64,000 nucleotides of DNA from Tigriopus japonicus (lineage: Eukaryota > Arthropoda > Copepoda > Harpacticoida > Harpacticidae): contig JAAGOF010000104.1 of the NCBI GenBank assembly GCA_010645155.1, positions 2,777,095 to 2,841,094 of the forward strand, written 5' to 3'. Positions 10,464 through 23,806 of the stretch are shown here, piece after piece. The notes under the pieces are model-generated. The model had not been told where the DNA came from, searched no databases, and saw nothing but the letters and a program-made list of their open reading frames with translations. The number at the start of each line of letters is the position of its first letter. Positions within the stretch are counted from its first letter, which is position 1. The position numbers were made by a program, and so were the translations under genes.

Positions 10464-13400
10464 AGGGTGCTGTCCATCAAGTTCTAGATGTCTTGAATTG
10501 GAACATAAATGGAAATGACTGAAATGAGCACACGAACATTTAAGTGTGAGTAATGTACGGATTATGTTGTATTATATGGTCTGAAATCATTTGTTTGCTC
10601 ATTAATATCTTGTATGTCTTTGCAAGTGCCATGGTTTGTTGAAAACTTTTGAATTCTCAATTTCTTAGAAAAACGGCGTTGTCGGTTAATTTGAAAACCA
10701 ATATCAGATTTTCCCTCAGGTCATTCGTTAATAATGAGAGTTGTTTTGGCAAGATGAGACGAAGGGATTTTCCTGGTGCAAGATTTCAATCTCCATCACT
10801 TGCGTAATTTTACTAGAAATTGGTGCTCTTGGATGCTCTTTGAAATCTTATTTTTAGTTCCCAGTTTTGCATTTAAGAAGTATGATCTTTTTAATATTTT
10901 CAATTTTCCGTACTTTCTTTGTAATCGCTTGAGCTAGAACTGCCCAAAATCTTTTCATTGGTTCCAAGATCATCATAGTACAACAATCTGCAAAGACAAA
11001 CGAAACTCGTTCCAGAAATATCTTTTGATGGACACATCATGCCCCTGAAGATGACCAATGTTACAAATTATCTCAAAAAAACGAAGTATCATCATTCTTT
11101 GGGTATCTTGAAAATTATGGCTTTTGAAGTTACGAATGAAATCCATCTTTCCTACGACAACAATCGAGAACTTTTAAACAAAAGATGAAACTTTTGGTTA
11201 AAATATGAATTTATAACTTCTAATTTGTGAGAGGCATAAAATAAGTTTATGGTTTGAACTTGTTTTATTTAACGCTCGTTTTGTGAGAATGCATCAAAAG
11301 CAAAATCATCGAATCACTTGGGATAAAAATCCCTCAAAAAAGCTACACTGTGACAAAAAAGTCGTGAGCCCTTTTCAAAATTGATGCTTTGCTCTGCAGC
11401 TATTGTGAGCTGAGGTAGTGGTCTAAACAAATACCATAGTTATATTTCAAACCCAATTATCTCCTCGCCTCTTGGTGGTTTTTCAATTCATCGTTTGTGG
11501 ACGGAGCCGTCAGAAACTTAGTCCTGTTTTTAATGGATTGTGACTATTTTAGTCTCCCCAAACGTGGACACAAAGGCGAAGCCAACATCCATTTTCATCC
11601 CATGCATCATTTTCATACTTTCTTTCATTCTTCATATGTCAGGGGCTATCAGTTTATTCACTAAAAAAACTTTTCCGGTCCTTTGCCCAAATCCAGTTAA
11701 TACACAATGGCAAATATACATAAATTACTCATTCGATAGAGAGCTGGTGGCATCATGTATCACACACAAACCCTGACGTAAGTCCAAGGCAACGTCATCT
11801 ACTAAATAGGTATGAGACAGTAGGAAAAGTTTCCAGAGTGTCTTGAGCTTTCCGATCGATTCCAAGCTTCCCTCAAAAAGAGCATCTCACGCCAACGATT
11901 TCTGGGGATGCCAGAGGATAAACATTGAATAATAATGTCGCTCTTTCTTGATGTGTAGGCCAATATACACAACGAGGCCTGTGGCCTGGGCCTGCGTGAG
12001 TGAGTGAGTGAGTCAACTCAAAGCCTCCGATAATGCCTGACAACGGCCAACGGACACTCACATCAAAGCTGACTGAGTTTGGGATTGACAAAATGATTGG
12101 AGACTGTGCGAGAGAGAGCCGTCGCCTTCGTTTTATCGACTTGGACCATAGTTTATCCTTGGTTCCTGTCCCATCAGCCAAATGGAAATCCGTCAAGATT
12201 AAGGGTAAATGAACCACCAATCAATCCCAACCTCTTGGAAGTGTCTGGCCAAGTGACAAAGCTAGGAATGTTTTAAGAGTAGAAATGGAGCCCAATGAAC
12301 CCGTTCTGGACCGAAGTGCAGATCTCGGCATGAAATATGAATCAAAGACTTGCTCAACAGCAATAACCCACCTGCATTGACCGTTTTTCGCGAGCCTCTC
12401 TATAAATCTGTCACATCCTTTGCGAGATGAAAGCTTTGCTGGGGCGAGTACCTGGATCAATTTGAGAAGAGTTATTTTTCTACATAAGATTTGATTCCCT
12501 GCCGGAGTAAATGAGTTTCGAAGCACAATACTTACTCAAAGGAAGAAACTTGGGGACATGAGGAATCATTTCCAAATTTCAACTCTCTTTTTTGGACTTG
12601 TGTAAATGAAGGTGAAATGACTTGGAACTCATTGAATGGCAGACGCTAAATTACAAATTTGGGGCACATTGGCAACTCCAAGAAAGCCATGTTTGGAGTA
12701 TCCTTAACATATTGGGAAGTCTAGAAAGCATGAACACTTTCATGCCCCTTTCCGTTCAGTGCAATGTAATTTTTCAGTCCAGGTCTAGTACGTATATGGC
12801 AATGAGCAATTTGCGTTTGACCCTTGAAAGACCAATCGAACGTGAATTGACCACCGACACATGTCACAACCATCGAGCAGCACTTCCTCCCAAGAGACCA
12901 TCCCTGTTCGAGGAGGCCTAGCCGATTCTTGTTCTCGTTCGTAGTGTGAGAGACCGTGGAAAGACGTCAGAAGAAGGCCCAGGAAACTGATAGGCATAAA
13001 AGAGAGGCACCACTATATTAGTTGTAGTACGTAGAGGGAGTCGTTCGCGCTCATTCGTTGCAAGGCCAAGAGGAAAAAGGCCGGCCCGCTCAGGTTTGTC
13101 CGTTCGTTCCACCTTCGTTCCTCTGTTCCTCACCCATTTTGTTCGTGTGCGAGCTTGGACGCAATCTTGGATGTGTTGGTGTACACGAACCCATTTCACT
13201 GTCTCGGAACCCTCTTAATGAGTTAGTTGGATGACTCGAAGTGGAACACATGGAAAGTGCTTCAAATTGGTGTGCAACAGTGGAACAGTGAAATTTCCAA
13301 CTGGACTTTCCAGATGTGACACACGGAAAAAGGTCTTGTTCTAAGCGATAAATCAGACGATGCATATCCTGTCCATAGTTCCTGGGAGAAACTCTTATTA

Positions 13401-16400
13401 CATGGCCAAAGAAACGAGTTGGAACAACCCAACGAGTGGGAGATGGGTCCAATTTCATAGACGCCCTTTTCCTTGTAGACTACCGAGTGTCCTTCTTTAA
13501 AGAAACACCCTAATTGAAAAAGAGCGAAATCCCATTCCACTTTGAAATGGATTACCATCGTTCGAATACATTCTCTGCGGAAGTGTGACAAGATTGGGAA
13601 TGGAAAGGATCTAAAGTTTAGCATCTCGTGCGTCATTCACTCACTCGCCCTTTTCCCATTTGGGTCCATTTTTCTTTTGCCGACCTTGTTAATAAATCTT
13701 TTGTGGGAGTATTTTATTGGAACAGACCATTCATCCCTGCTATTGACCAATTTGGTTTTGAGGATCAAGTTGGCGGGGGAAATATGTTCCAGTCAAGACA
13801 AATATTTGGATATTCGAGATTTTGCAGTGGGTTTTTCCTGAAGGAGGAGAAATAACTTGGGAATCTTGGCCATGACAAAATATTAAAAAGCAGCATTCCA
13901 TAATGTTGCTTTGGGCGCAAAAAGAACAGGCTTAAAAATATGGAATGCAGAAAATGAAAAAGTGAGCCACATGCTTGGTGGCAAAATAACTTTTTTTGCA
14001 GTCTATGACTTGTTTCTTCTTGGACAAAATTTTAAATAGTCTTCACCGGGACTCTGTATGAGCTAATCCTCAGACAGATTTTAAGGCAATTCAAGGGTTG
14101 TCCACAATAACTTGTTGGTAGACCAAAGTTCATAAAAATATTGAATACACACTCATTGTCAATAACATATGGGGGATCCCATTCCTTGTAGCGCTAAAAA
14201 ATCTGCAATCAAACGGAACAAGAGCCCTTGAAGTGCTCATCATGGAGCGCATTATTTTCTAATCATCTTAAATAAAGAAACGGCAATTCAAAGGACCTCA
14301 ATCCACAGGTTTCGGTTTCCCCTAGATGCCATGTCTCATTGATGGCATCTCAGATTTCTTGGCTTCTTGGCAGTTCAAACCCAAGGGAACTTGAAACACA
14401 GTTCAAGAGCGGACTCGATTCCGACTCATGTGATGATATCTAGACTTTTTGAAGAAGAGCTAGTCTGCCTAAAGTTCCATTCAGTTCCATGGAGATTTTT
14501 GCATCTTCTGCCTCTTGAAGCTTTCTCAAGTGTAACAAACACCCTTTATACTAAATCCCAAATATGCCACGCACACTGTATGTTGTAAAAAACACCCTCC
14601 TTTATGGAAATTTTCAAGTTAGCGCTTCCAGAAATTGAATTTGCTCGACTGAACTTTCAAACGGAACACCTCTTAAAATTGACATTTCCAAGACCTTGAT
14701 GCAAGAATGCGAGGAATCATTGGGAACTCGTCATTTCTGGACGGTTCCGTTCCCTCCATTTCCCGCTTAATCTCCGGTATTTCTGGAAGGGTGTTGAAAG
14801 ACGGAGGGTGAAAAAATAAATAATACTAGGCACATGTCCTGGGCTTCAGTGGTCTTTGAATATGAACGAGGTTCAAGAAATGAGACGCCATGTCTGAATG
14901 TGGATGTGTGACGGTTCTCTTATTGCTGTTTGCAACTGACAATAACATTCATTGGCTAACTAACTAACTCAATGAATGGCTCCAAGGACAAATAATGATT
15001 GGACATTGCACGCTTATTACGGACTTCAGGCTGTTCGGGCATTGAAGGACGAAGACTTTTGCACCATTTAGGACTCGGCAATTATTGGACGTTCTTTCTT
15101 ACAACTTGGAGATATACCCATTCTATCGGAAAATGTCATTCATAAGTTTGTCACCGAGGAAATTGCTGGTGTACTTTTTGAAATGGGGAAATCATACGTT
15201 TGAAGTGCGATGGTGAATGAAATAAGTTGTAATAAGACGTTCAAATCTTACTTCAGAGAATCAGAAGTGGCTAATTTTGAAAGAAAGTTGCGCTTTCTTT
15301 TATTTAATGTTCTCAGTTTACTGATGGGTAGTATGGATTTCTATTACTACTGAACATTTGGAAAGGTTTTAATTCATGTTTGGTTGTGCCATTCGAGCCT
15401 TATCTCCTTTTTGACATGGTTTAGGAACACTTGACAGAAAGTGAAACCTTTTTGTTGTTTTTTCTTGAAAATGAGGATCATTAGAGCATTTCTTCAAAGC
15501 AACTGAATGCACAGGATCATACAGTATGTACAGTATAATGTACAGCTTTTTAGGTGCCACTGACAAGCCCATATTTTATGCACAGATAAAACTATCTTTT
15601 GCTTGGTATTGGAAGGTTTACACTGACAAAAAGCGCCAAATCACTTCTTGAGTTAAAATGCAATTCATTTTGGCAACGTCCGAAATATAGTTAGAGGTAA
15701 ATATTAAAATGTTGGATAAAGGAGTAACTTTAAAAATGTATGTTAGCTCTAGACTCCAAAATCGCATTTTGTCTCATAGTACTTTGCTTTCTTTTACTAA
15801 TCTTGAATTGTGCCTAGATGCATGAATAAGAATCGACATAAGATCACGTTCTCATAAGATAACGGACAAAATTCTTACTAATTTTAATTATTCCCATGAA
15901 TATACAATCTATGGATTCAATTCATAGACAATCTGGTTTGAAAAGGGTTGATGGTTGAAAATTTATTACAATGACAGCCCAGTTTAAGAAAGGGTCAAGG
16001 CAATACATAATGAATATAAGCTGCGAATATTGATTCCAACTTTTGGCTTTACACAATTTCAAGGTCGAGTATTGAAGGAACCAAATTCATTCTTCGAAAC
16101 TTTGCAAAATTGAATCGCTAAAAAAATGGGAAACCATACATTCAAAAGCGTTTTCATCAGATTTCGGAACTAGGTTTGCTATTGAAACGAAGGACGGGTC
16201 TTTTGATTGGTAGGGTCGACCTTGCCTCAGGGTGATTTACCACCTAGATTATTGCTCCCTTGGGAACCGATGAGTGGGTGTATGTGCCCAATTTTCCTTG
16301 TTCCTTAATGTGGGAACCCGGAGTTCTTGAGGTATCGAAAAAGTTTGAGCACTTCTCAAGACCAGGTTGCCATCGTGGTAAAAACGGCCTTCCACTGTAT

Positions 16401-18795
16401 TACGTCTTCAAATATTCAAAATGACTGGAACACCTAGCACGTGATCCTCTGATTAAGGCTTGGAGTGAACTCAAGGGGCTCTTTTTGAGGGATCACCTTC
16501 AAAACTTCCCATAAAATGATGAGGATAGGATCTCATTTAATTTAATCCTCAAATAAGGGAAGTATCTTAACGATTCTGGAACATACGCATGGGCATCAAA
16601 ACAATTATTTGATGCACCTTTCGATCCAAAACGATGCTTGCTCGTGAATGGTCAAAGTAGTAGACAATTCAGCAGTAGGGCTCATTCTAATAGGTTGTTG
16701 GCATTTTTCGTTAATTTCATTTTTAAGGTTTGATTTTTAACCAATATGTTTTGGTAAAAACAAAAGTCTTTTCCATTTGAAAATGTTGTTAAGTTAGTCA
16801 AAAAGTATTGGCCCAAGTTAACACTCGTTGATGATTAAAAGCAAATCATCCTTATTGTCAAACTGCCTTGAGGTAAACTTTGATTTTTTTCTACCATGAG
16901 CGTTACATAATTCATAAAATCCTAGAATTTGGTTGTTTTAAATGACTTTTTTAGCGTCACTCGTTAAAAATTGTCAAAATAGCTAAAAGCAAACTTTTCT
17001 GATCCCCATCTACCGTCAACGATCCATGAAGCCGCCAAGGTTTATTGAAAAGATCACCTAACTGCAAGTTTTAGTCATTTTTCGGCCAGAGCTACAAAAG
17101 TTCGAATACCATCTTGGACTTGTGAGGAAAAAAAGTTTCCGTGTGTGAAAGCAGCTTCACAATCTCACTGCCTTTATTAGATTGGACCACGAATATGACC
17201 AGACTGAAAGGTAAAGAAGTAGTGAGTAAACAAGTTCCATGTTTCTTTCTGGTACATTACTTCTTGCCGGAGATGATTGGGCGGTTCAATGAGGTGGAAT
17301 TTCTCATCTCTTTTTTCGGTTAAGATAGGTCAAACTTGTTTGAGTGTGGGTCAACATGGATTCATCGTTATTGGATCACATTCGATTCGAGGCTAAGGTC
17401 GAGAGCACTCACTTACGGTACGTACTTGTCGGTTGTTCCAAGCAATCAACGCACAACAAACCAACACAGAAACCTCGTTTCCTAAACTGACACTGACTGA
17501 CCTTGGATGGGCTGAACTGGGTGTTTCAAGAGTCGACATGCAAAACGATGTTGAGAAAACAGATTAAAAGAACACTTGAGAACCCCACGATACAGTCCCA
17601 CTCCTTGATTGGGGTGTTTGTTGCCTTGTTGAGAAATGTGGAAAAGGAATTTGTTGGGTGTTCCAGTTCCTTTATTATGCTGAGCCAGCGGAATTTGGGA
17701 CCACGACGAATTGAACTTGAGCTAGATTACTCAAGTGCGTTCCCACAAATCGGAAAGCTGTTTCATTTTACGATTAAACGGCTTTCAACATTCGTATGTA
17801 AATTTGGTAACAAAGCATGTTGGCCACAGTTTTAGTCTGGAATATTGATGAAAATTTTGGATCGGATTATTTTGCCATGCATCACAACTCATCAAAGGAT
17901 CAAAGTCTAAATTGAAATGGAGCCTTTGTTTGCGGGTTCACAAAGGCTGGTTTTGCATATATGCAAATAGGTCCAATGCTCAACTTCACACACCCCTCAA
18001 TTTGTTATGTACTGAGTGGGCTTCATTTTCGTGTTGAATATCGATGCACGTTGTTGCTTGAAAACACAAATAGGTTCTTAATTTAGAGCAATCCCTATAA
18101 ACCGATAAGGGCTCGATTTGCTCGAGTGGAAAGAGTATTGAACAAACACTCAAATTTTGTGAGCTTCCTTAAGCCATTGCTTCAAGACATTTAAAAGCAA
18201 GTTGAGTCTGCTATGGCAACAGGTCATCCGCGAAAACGGATATTTTGGGAGGGATCTTCATGTAGTACACTTGAGCACGGAGAAAGGAATTTGCAAAGAA
18301 TTTTGAACACTTCAATTGAGACAACAATACGCGACTCTTAGGACTCTCCTTTTCACATCGAATTGTGTTTCATACTTGCTTCTTTCGGGTTTGAAGGTAC
18401 TAGTATGTTAAAAGCTTGACCTCCCCCACCTTTCTCATGTTTGGGGAGATTTGCTTTGCAAGCAATTCATTTTGATCTGAGAAAACCTAGTACTTGTCAC
18501 TTATTTATCTCTTCAGCCATTTCTTTGAGAGTTCTTTGCTGTCCTTTTATTTCAAAAGGACTTTCAAAGCAAAATTGGTTTACCATATTTTTACGCGAGA
18601 TGTGTGGTCCAATATTGGAAACCTGTCTCCCTCTTGGGACAAAGTACAAGGTCTTGCCTTACCAAACCAATCTTATTAGAGCGTAATTTCCCAAGGTGAA
18701 CATGGGACCATATGCATTTCCATCTTCCTCTGTGTCACATCTATGACAAATTGTTCCAGTGAAATGAATTTTAAAGACAAGTCGGACTAATTGAA

Positions 18796-19193
18796 ATGAA
18801 TTGGAAGTTTCTGCTCCTGAAAAGTGTGACCAAGAGTGATGATGAAGTCGCGGTGGAAGAAGGTGTGGAGCCACTCAATCCTTCTTCGGAAACGAGTCCA
18901 ACCATGAGTTCGCTTCCCAAACACCTTCACTTTAACCACTCTCACAATGCGGTCCATGGACCTGCAAGCAACCATCGCTCTGACATCAGCGACAAACAAG
19001 GATCCCATCATCCACATCCGCGTTCCAATTCGGTCACCATTCGCAGGCCTCGAAAGACGGTTTGTGACCAGTGTGACGTAGATTCGCGAAACATTTATAG
19101 TGCCGTGACCCACAGTACTAGGTATTCCCGTCGAAGGAGCTACACTTTGAGTGGAGGAACCACTTTCACAGGTTGGATCAATGCCAAACGAAG
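18796..19193 (+). CDS. dnc: dnc/PDE4 alternative first coding exon 2
   Basis: This is a second isoform-specific N terminus of 132 codons plus two bases. The reading frame is closed upstream by a TAA near 18769-18771. The first ATG (18796) has G at -3; a second ATG at 18904 is also possible. The protein begins hydrophobic (WKFLLL), then is His-, Ser- and Arg-rich. Near the end it has RKTVCDQCD and RYSRRRSYTLSGG, and RRRSYT is a PKA-type site. It ends at a consensus donor CGAAG|GTGAGT (GT at 19194) in phase 2, the phase needed for the UCR1 exon, where AG+T makes Ser. It is 41 kb upstream of UCR1, and an assembly gap starts 0.7 kb downstream. Assignment to dnc is inferred from position, strand, phase and coding character; the peptide itself is not one I recognise from another PDE4. 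Confidence 0.68.
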
Positions 19194-19825
19194 GTGAGTT
19201 TGAAAGCACAGAATTGTCCTATGGAAATCTCAGCTTCAAGCTTTTCGCGCTAGATTTTGTTTTCTTAGACGTATGTTTTGTCTGGGACGCTACACATGTC
19301 ACATTGTTCTAAATACATTCTATGGCGTATCTGATATATTCTATATTTAAAATGGTAGCCCTAAAGACTCGAACCAGATCAGTAATCAAAAACTGAAAGA
19401 CGCATAAAAGCAACAAATACCAAAGTTCAGGCTTTTTTCACAGACGCTATTTAACGTGGCACAAATCCTTAAAATTAGACTCCAAACACGACGTACGAAA
19501 TGGGCTCAAAATGAACGTCAATCGTTATCAAACTCTAACTGAGGGCGACAACGAAAGAGATCATCACATCGCTCCCTTGACCTCAAATTTGTAGCGCGCT
19601 GAAGTGATGCATAAAGTAAAGGCTAAAACATTTATTCACCTGGACTACAAAAAGAAAAAAGTAAGAGAATAATATGGGTCCATGCAGATAAGCTGACTGC
19701 GGAGGTTCAGTGGTTTGTCTTCATCAACTTCCAGACCGTTTCCATGCTCGATGCTGAATCTGAAGTAATATCTTTACAAAGTGCGTAATGTAATAAAAGG
19801 GCGAATAAGATTTTTTTAATGGAAG

Positions 19826-20092
19826 CCCTAAAACTTGACGGAGATGACCACATAACATGATCTAATCTTTGAAATCGGACTATTCCTTTTGGCCCCCTTN
19901 NNNNNNNNNNNNNNNNNNNNNNNNNNNNNNNNNNNNNNNNNNNNNNNNNNNNNNNNNNNNNNNNNNNNNNNNNNNNNNNNNNNNNNNNNNNNNNNNNNNN
20001 NNNNNNNNNNNNNNNNNNCCCTAAAACTTGACGGAGGTGACCACATAACATGATCTAATGTTTGAAATCGGACTATTCTTCTTGGCCACCTT
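19826..20092. repeat. Tandem duplication interrupted by an assembly gap
   Basis: A unit beginning CCCTAAAACTTGACGGAG starts at 19826 and again at 20019, with about 93% identity over the visible 74 nt. Between them 19900-20018 is N (119 bases). The repeat spacing is 193 nt as drawn, but the real copy number and unit length are hidden by the gap. Confidence 0.8.
19900..20018. other. Assembly gap (119 N)
   Basis: This is a run of N inside a tandem repeat. Any reading frame across it is an artefact. Confidence 0.99.
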
Positions 20093-20329
20093 AATGATGA
20101 ACTTTTCCTAAATATTTGTGAAGGGTTAAGCCATAGTTGGAGAATAATCCTCACATTGACCAATATGTAATGACTCAAATTTAAATTTACGTAGATTGTT
20201 AGACAACCTGGCCGTTTTAAGTACCTGGGAAATAATTTTTTAAAGATCCAGTAACAAGCCTTTGTTCAATATACTCGACAAGAATTTCTTAATCAAATCA
20301 AACAATTGTTTGGACCTTTAAGCGACCTT

Positions 20330-20814
20330 TCATTCAAAAACAAATGCTCTCAACGATTTGCAGTTTCCTTTTGAGCTCTCTTTTGGTTTTCTCTTTTCGA
20401 AAAGCTGCACTTTGACAAAGCAGAACCATTCGTCGGTATTCACACCGTCTTCCAATTTAGGTGCCTTGAGCTCCGCCCCGCCAAAATCATCCTCAGAGAC
20501 CGTCTTGTCGATGTCCACTTTCGTCTTCTTAGAAAAAGTGCCGCTTTTGTTATCGCCTGCTTCGGCAATTTGACGCTTTTGCGGCACAGGTGTCTTCAAG
20601 GGCTGTAGGTAAATGTATTGGGTCTCGCGGTCTGATCTTTGATCCACTCGTTCCAAGGACACCTGAGCGACAAATTGTCGAGTTTGGCCTCGAGTTCATC
20701 TTTAGTGCGAGCGGAAAGTCTTCGTATCAGTTTCTTGTTTGACGTGATTTGAACCTCCGTGCCTCTCGGAAGAGAATCGGATGTGACCGGGGTAATGGGC
20801 CTATTCAAGGACAT
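20330..20814 (-). pseudogene. Unrecognised minus-strand ORF broken by one frameshift
   Basis: From ATG (20814 downward) a frame begins MSLNRPITPVTSDSLPRG and runs through TKDELEAKLDN to about 20670. The coding character then continues in the next frame from about 20665 (QVSLERVDQRSDRETQ) to a stop at 20330. The join needs a one-base shift around 20665-20680. Together they make about 160 residues: basic at the start, then charged (KKTKVDIDKTVSEDD, FEKRKPKESSK). I do not recognise the family. It has no intron and lies inside a dnc intron on the opposite strand. A retrocopy, a decaying nested gene or a sequencing error are all possible. Confidence 0.35.
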
Positions 20815-20957
20815 TTTAATTTCTCAGGACGAATTACAGAAATACAGCTTAAGGCCTGGCATTGTAATGAAATGAGAGGTTATTTCAAAGCAATAAATGT
20901 TCCGTTGAATTTTCATTGTAGTAACTCGGCCTTAAGTGGTATTCTGTAATTTATCCT

Positions 20958-21236
20958 TCATCTGGGCGAATTAGAAGCGGAAGACGACGAATAAGAGCCT
21001 CGAAGAGACAAAGTAGTATCTCGTAGACCGAAAGAAGTGATTTCAACTACGTCGTCATCCAACGAGCAAGTACCATCGGACAATCCCAAGTGCTTCAACA
21101 GGATGTTCAAGGTCTCTTTTTCCTTGAACGTCTCTTTTTCCTCAACTATGGTGTGGCCCAAATAGAGGCAATCCAATATTTTCTCTATCAAATGCGGCTC
21201 AACACCCACCACAGTGAGGTATAACGGATAACACGG
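20958..21236 (-). CDS. BTB-like terminal exon (partial, possibly decayed nested gene)
   Basis: On the minus strand an acceptor (TTTACTTTTAG) ends at 21237 and is followed by an open frame to a TGA at about 20958. It contains YPLYLTVVGVEPHLIEKILD, CLYLGHTIVEEKE and LNILLKHLGLSDG. The pattern of a valine-rich strand, then phlieKiLDylY-G, then a helix ending LkhLGls matches the C-terminal part of BTB/POZ domains. The tail is Ser-rich (GSYSSSSASNSPR). The front half of a BTB domain is not found upstream on this strand. This is either the last exon of a nested gene with distant exons or a stranded fragment. Confidence 0.35.
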   Translation of the reverse strand, partial: PCYPLYLTVVGVEPHLIEKILDCLYLGHTIVEEKETFKEKETLNILLKHLGLSDGTCSLDDDVVEITSFGLRDTTLSLRGSYSSSSASNSPR

Positions 21237-22063
21237 CTAAAAGTAAAGTGTTGTCGTAAAATGCTGAAGATCAAAATGATTTCAAAAGCTCATCAAGTAT
21301 TGATTCGAATATTCAACCCAAGACCAATTTTTTTCTAAATTTATAGGAATTGACACGGTTAAACACTTCTCTGGGCGACAATGAAGAGAAAAATAGACGA
21401 GGTTTTTTTTGTCACAATGTTCTTGGATGACATTAGGGAATGTTTCCAAATCCATGGAATTCAAGAATCTTTCTTGGAATTGAGATTTGTCTTTTGGAAA
21501 AGCTCCCCGAATTTACAAAATTGAACGATATTCGATGCTTAGCCTCCTACTACGATAAATTTTGAACATCATAATGGTCCAAACCAGGGATAACCTATAT
21601 AATAGTATAAATACTGGATAAGAACTCGCGGAATTTCCTAGCTCGCAACCTCACACGGATGAGGCCGAGAGTTCGTAAGTAAACAAGAAGTACAAACGGC
21701 CATGTTGGGAGTGGAAAATCAAACGGAAATCGACCAAGAGTCCAAAAGATAGTGCGCCAATCGGGGTTTTCTGTGTTTCAAGCGGGTCCAGCCAAGTCCT
21801 AGCCTTGGTAAAGGTCAACCCCACGCCCCGAAATCAGTCTGATGTGGGTGTTTCGAAGACATTAAGTTCAGCCAAGAACGAGTGAATAAAATAGTGAATG
21901 AATGAATGACCACATCATGGAGTGCGAATGAACCCCCCCACAAGGTGTCTTTTCTACAAGATGACGATCAAAGTGATCAAATCAAATCTGATGATGACTA
22001 GGTTACCTGCTACAACCTTCGGAAGTGATAGACCTAACTAAAGCAAAAAGAACGAATATGGAC

Positions 22064-22215
22064 CGGAGTCCGAACCCAAATTCCTCTTTTCCGCAAAAGG
22101 ATTAAGAACAAACTTTCCCACGGACCAAAACGGGGAGTTTCTTTACGCTCATCCATTACAAAACTTGAACAACTTAAGAATATCTTACCATTCCTTGAAT
22201 TATCAACAACAAAAT
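22064..22215 (-). pseudogene. FLYWCH-like zinc-finger fragment, minus copy
   Basis: The minus strand reads VDNSRNGKIFLSCSSFVMDE, then PRFGPWESL and GIWVRTPVHI. The order of an F-containing strand, a W and a terminal xVRxxVHI is like FLYWCH-type fingers (W-C ... C-AR-H), but the first cysteine positions are replaced. A plus-strand copy lies 220 bp away, so the pair forms an inverted duplication. Confidence 0.3.
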
Positions 22216-22436
22216 AGCGGGCTTTTCCGAGCTTATCTATTATCCGATTTGAACGTCTTATTAATATCTTTGAACTTACAATTGAACCCATCCATGTATT
22301 ATGCTGAACTTAACTAACACATGCCAAACTTTGTATGAAATCAAGTTTGTTTTAGGTTTTGTCACCTTGGCATTGTTCTATAAATGATGTTCCATCCTCG
22401 AATTTCTTTTATATATGGTTGTGTCTTTTAGTTCAG

Positions 22437-22590
22437 GATAATTCAAGGACAGGTAAGATATTCTTAGGTTGTTCAAGTTGTCTAATGGATGAGCGCGATA
22501 AAAATCCCCGTTTTGATCCGGAGGAGAGTTTCTGGGGTAAATTTGGTTCCTTTCCAAGAGGAATCTGCGTTCGCATTAAGGTCCACATAA
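22437..22590 (+). pseudogene. FLYWCH-like zinc-finger fragment, plus copy
   Basis: The frame reads QDNSRTGKIFLGCSSCLMDE, then PRFDPEESFWGK and GICVRIKVHIKQ. It is clearly homologous to the minus-strand fragment at 22064-22215, and here the terminal CxVRxKVHI motif keeps its cysteine. There is no full domain and no flanking gene structure, so it is probably a remnant. Confidence 0.3.
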
Positions 22591-23806
22591 AACAAAGAAA
22601 GAAGTCCTCAGTGTCAAGAATTCCATCAAATGAAGAACAAATTAAGATGAACTCAAAACATATCAGGTGTGCCTACTAGCAATGGATGGGCTCAATATTT
22701 TGATTTGCCTTTCGACTCAGTCAGCCCAATCTGGTGATCTGACAATCTAACCCGGATTACATGGACCCTCTCAAAGTCTTGAGAATGAAATGCTCCCACC
22801 AAGATTGAATTGTGTGGATTTTTTGACTCAATTTGATTAATTCCTGGACAAAGGGATCTAAGAACTAAGAAGATCAATCAAACCCTATCAAGCACGTAGA
22901 GCCTATCCCTGCAATGAAAAGACATGATCCTCTGGTCCTGAAGACCCTTAGCCCCAGTCCTGCGTGGTCCTGACCTTCTTGAGCCCCAAGACTTGAAACA
23001 CTTTCAATCAAATCCACAATCCAGGATTTAATCCTCATGTTTTTCACTTATTTTGTCTCAAGGACGTCGTGATTGCCTTTGTTCCAATTCCAATCCGGAT
23101 CAGATGGCTGATCTGATCCAGAACCGTCAAAAGTGCCCTTCAATAGTTACAACCAACAGCATCTCCGACTTGGACTCCATCTTGTTTCAAAATGAGACTA
23201 TTCTCATTCCTTCATTTTCCTATAGAAATGGTTCCTGCGTCGTGGAGGTGCTGAAGAGGATGGAAGAGGAGTAACCCTCCAGATATCACCACAGATACTT
23301 CTATTTAGCATTGTTTCACAGAAGTTGGACTAATGGGTGAAGCAAGATTCCATCTATGTATATTCCTGATTGTTAAGAGGACTAAAATCCTTTGGAGAGC
23401 TGAATGTCAAACGTTCATGAGACGAGTAAAAGGAGTGCTGCGACCTCTAAAACCAAGGTGAAGAACAATTAGTCAATAAATATTAACACAAAAAGTTTGA
23501 CTGAATTCTTTCAAGATGCATGTTCAACAGTTTTACTCGTTAATAAAGAATGAATGACATTGTTTCAAAATATAACCTCGGCCTCATACCATTTTTTCAA
23601 AAATCGGAGTTCGTGTCCACCCCTTTCAGGGGTTCCTGTCCAAACCAAGATTAAGAAGCAAAGTGGAGGGGGGAATGATCAGTCAAAATCTTTGAACAGT
23701 ATTTCTTGTTTCGATATTGGGTTATGTTTTACAAGTTTTTGGCGGATCAGACGGAAAAGCGGAGAGGGACACTAGAGGGAGTGTTATCGAAAAAATGTGT
23801 CTCCGG

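Larger units (their letters stand above)
5225..18771. other. Long intron between alternative exons 1 and 2
   Basis: This is AT-rich intron. Named items in it are RP1, a CRE, mariner copy 1 and two hairpins. A weaker acceptor/donor junction CCTTTAG|GTGTGT lies at 9600. A short GTGA run sits at 11995-12014. A CpG-richer, 5'UTR-like stretch lies at 12900-13200. TACGTAC words near 17410 precede exon 2 by 1.4 kb. No other coding unit is supported. Confidence 0.4.

Noticed and set aside
12918..13458. Overlapping minus-strand frames of 93-124 codons
   Set aside because: CpG-rich, repetitive TTCGTTC-like plus-strand sequence gives stop-poor antisense frames; no protein features.
22468..22480. GACAG|GTAAGA in the plus-strand FLYWCH-like fragment
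   Set aside because: No pyrimidine tract upstream. The word is part of the repeated coding-like fragment, so it is not a recursive site.
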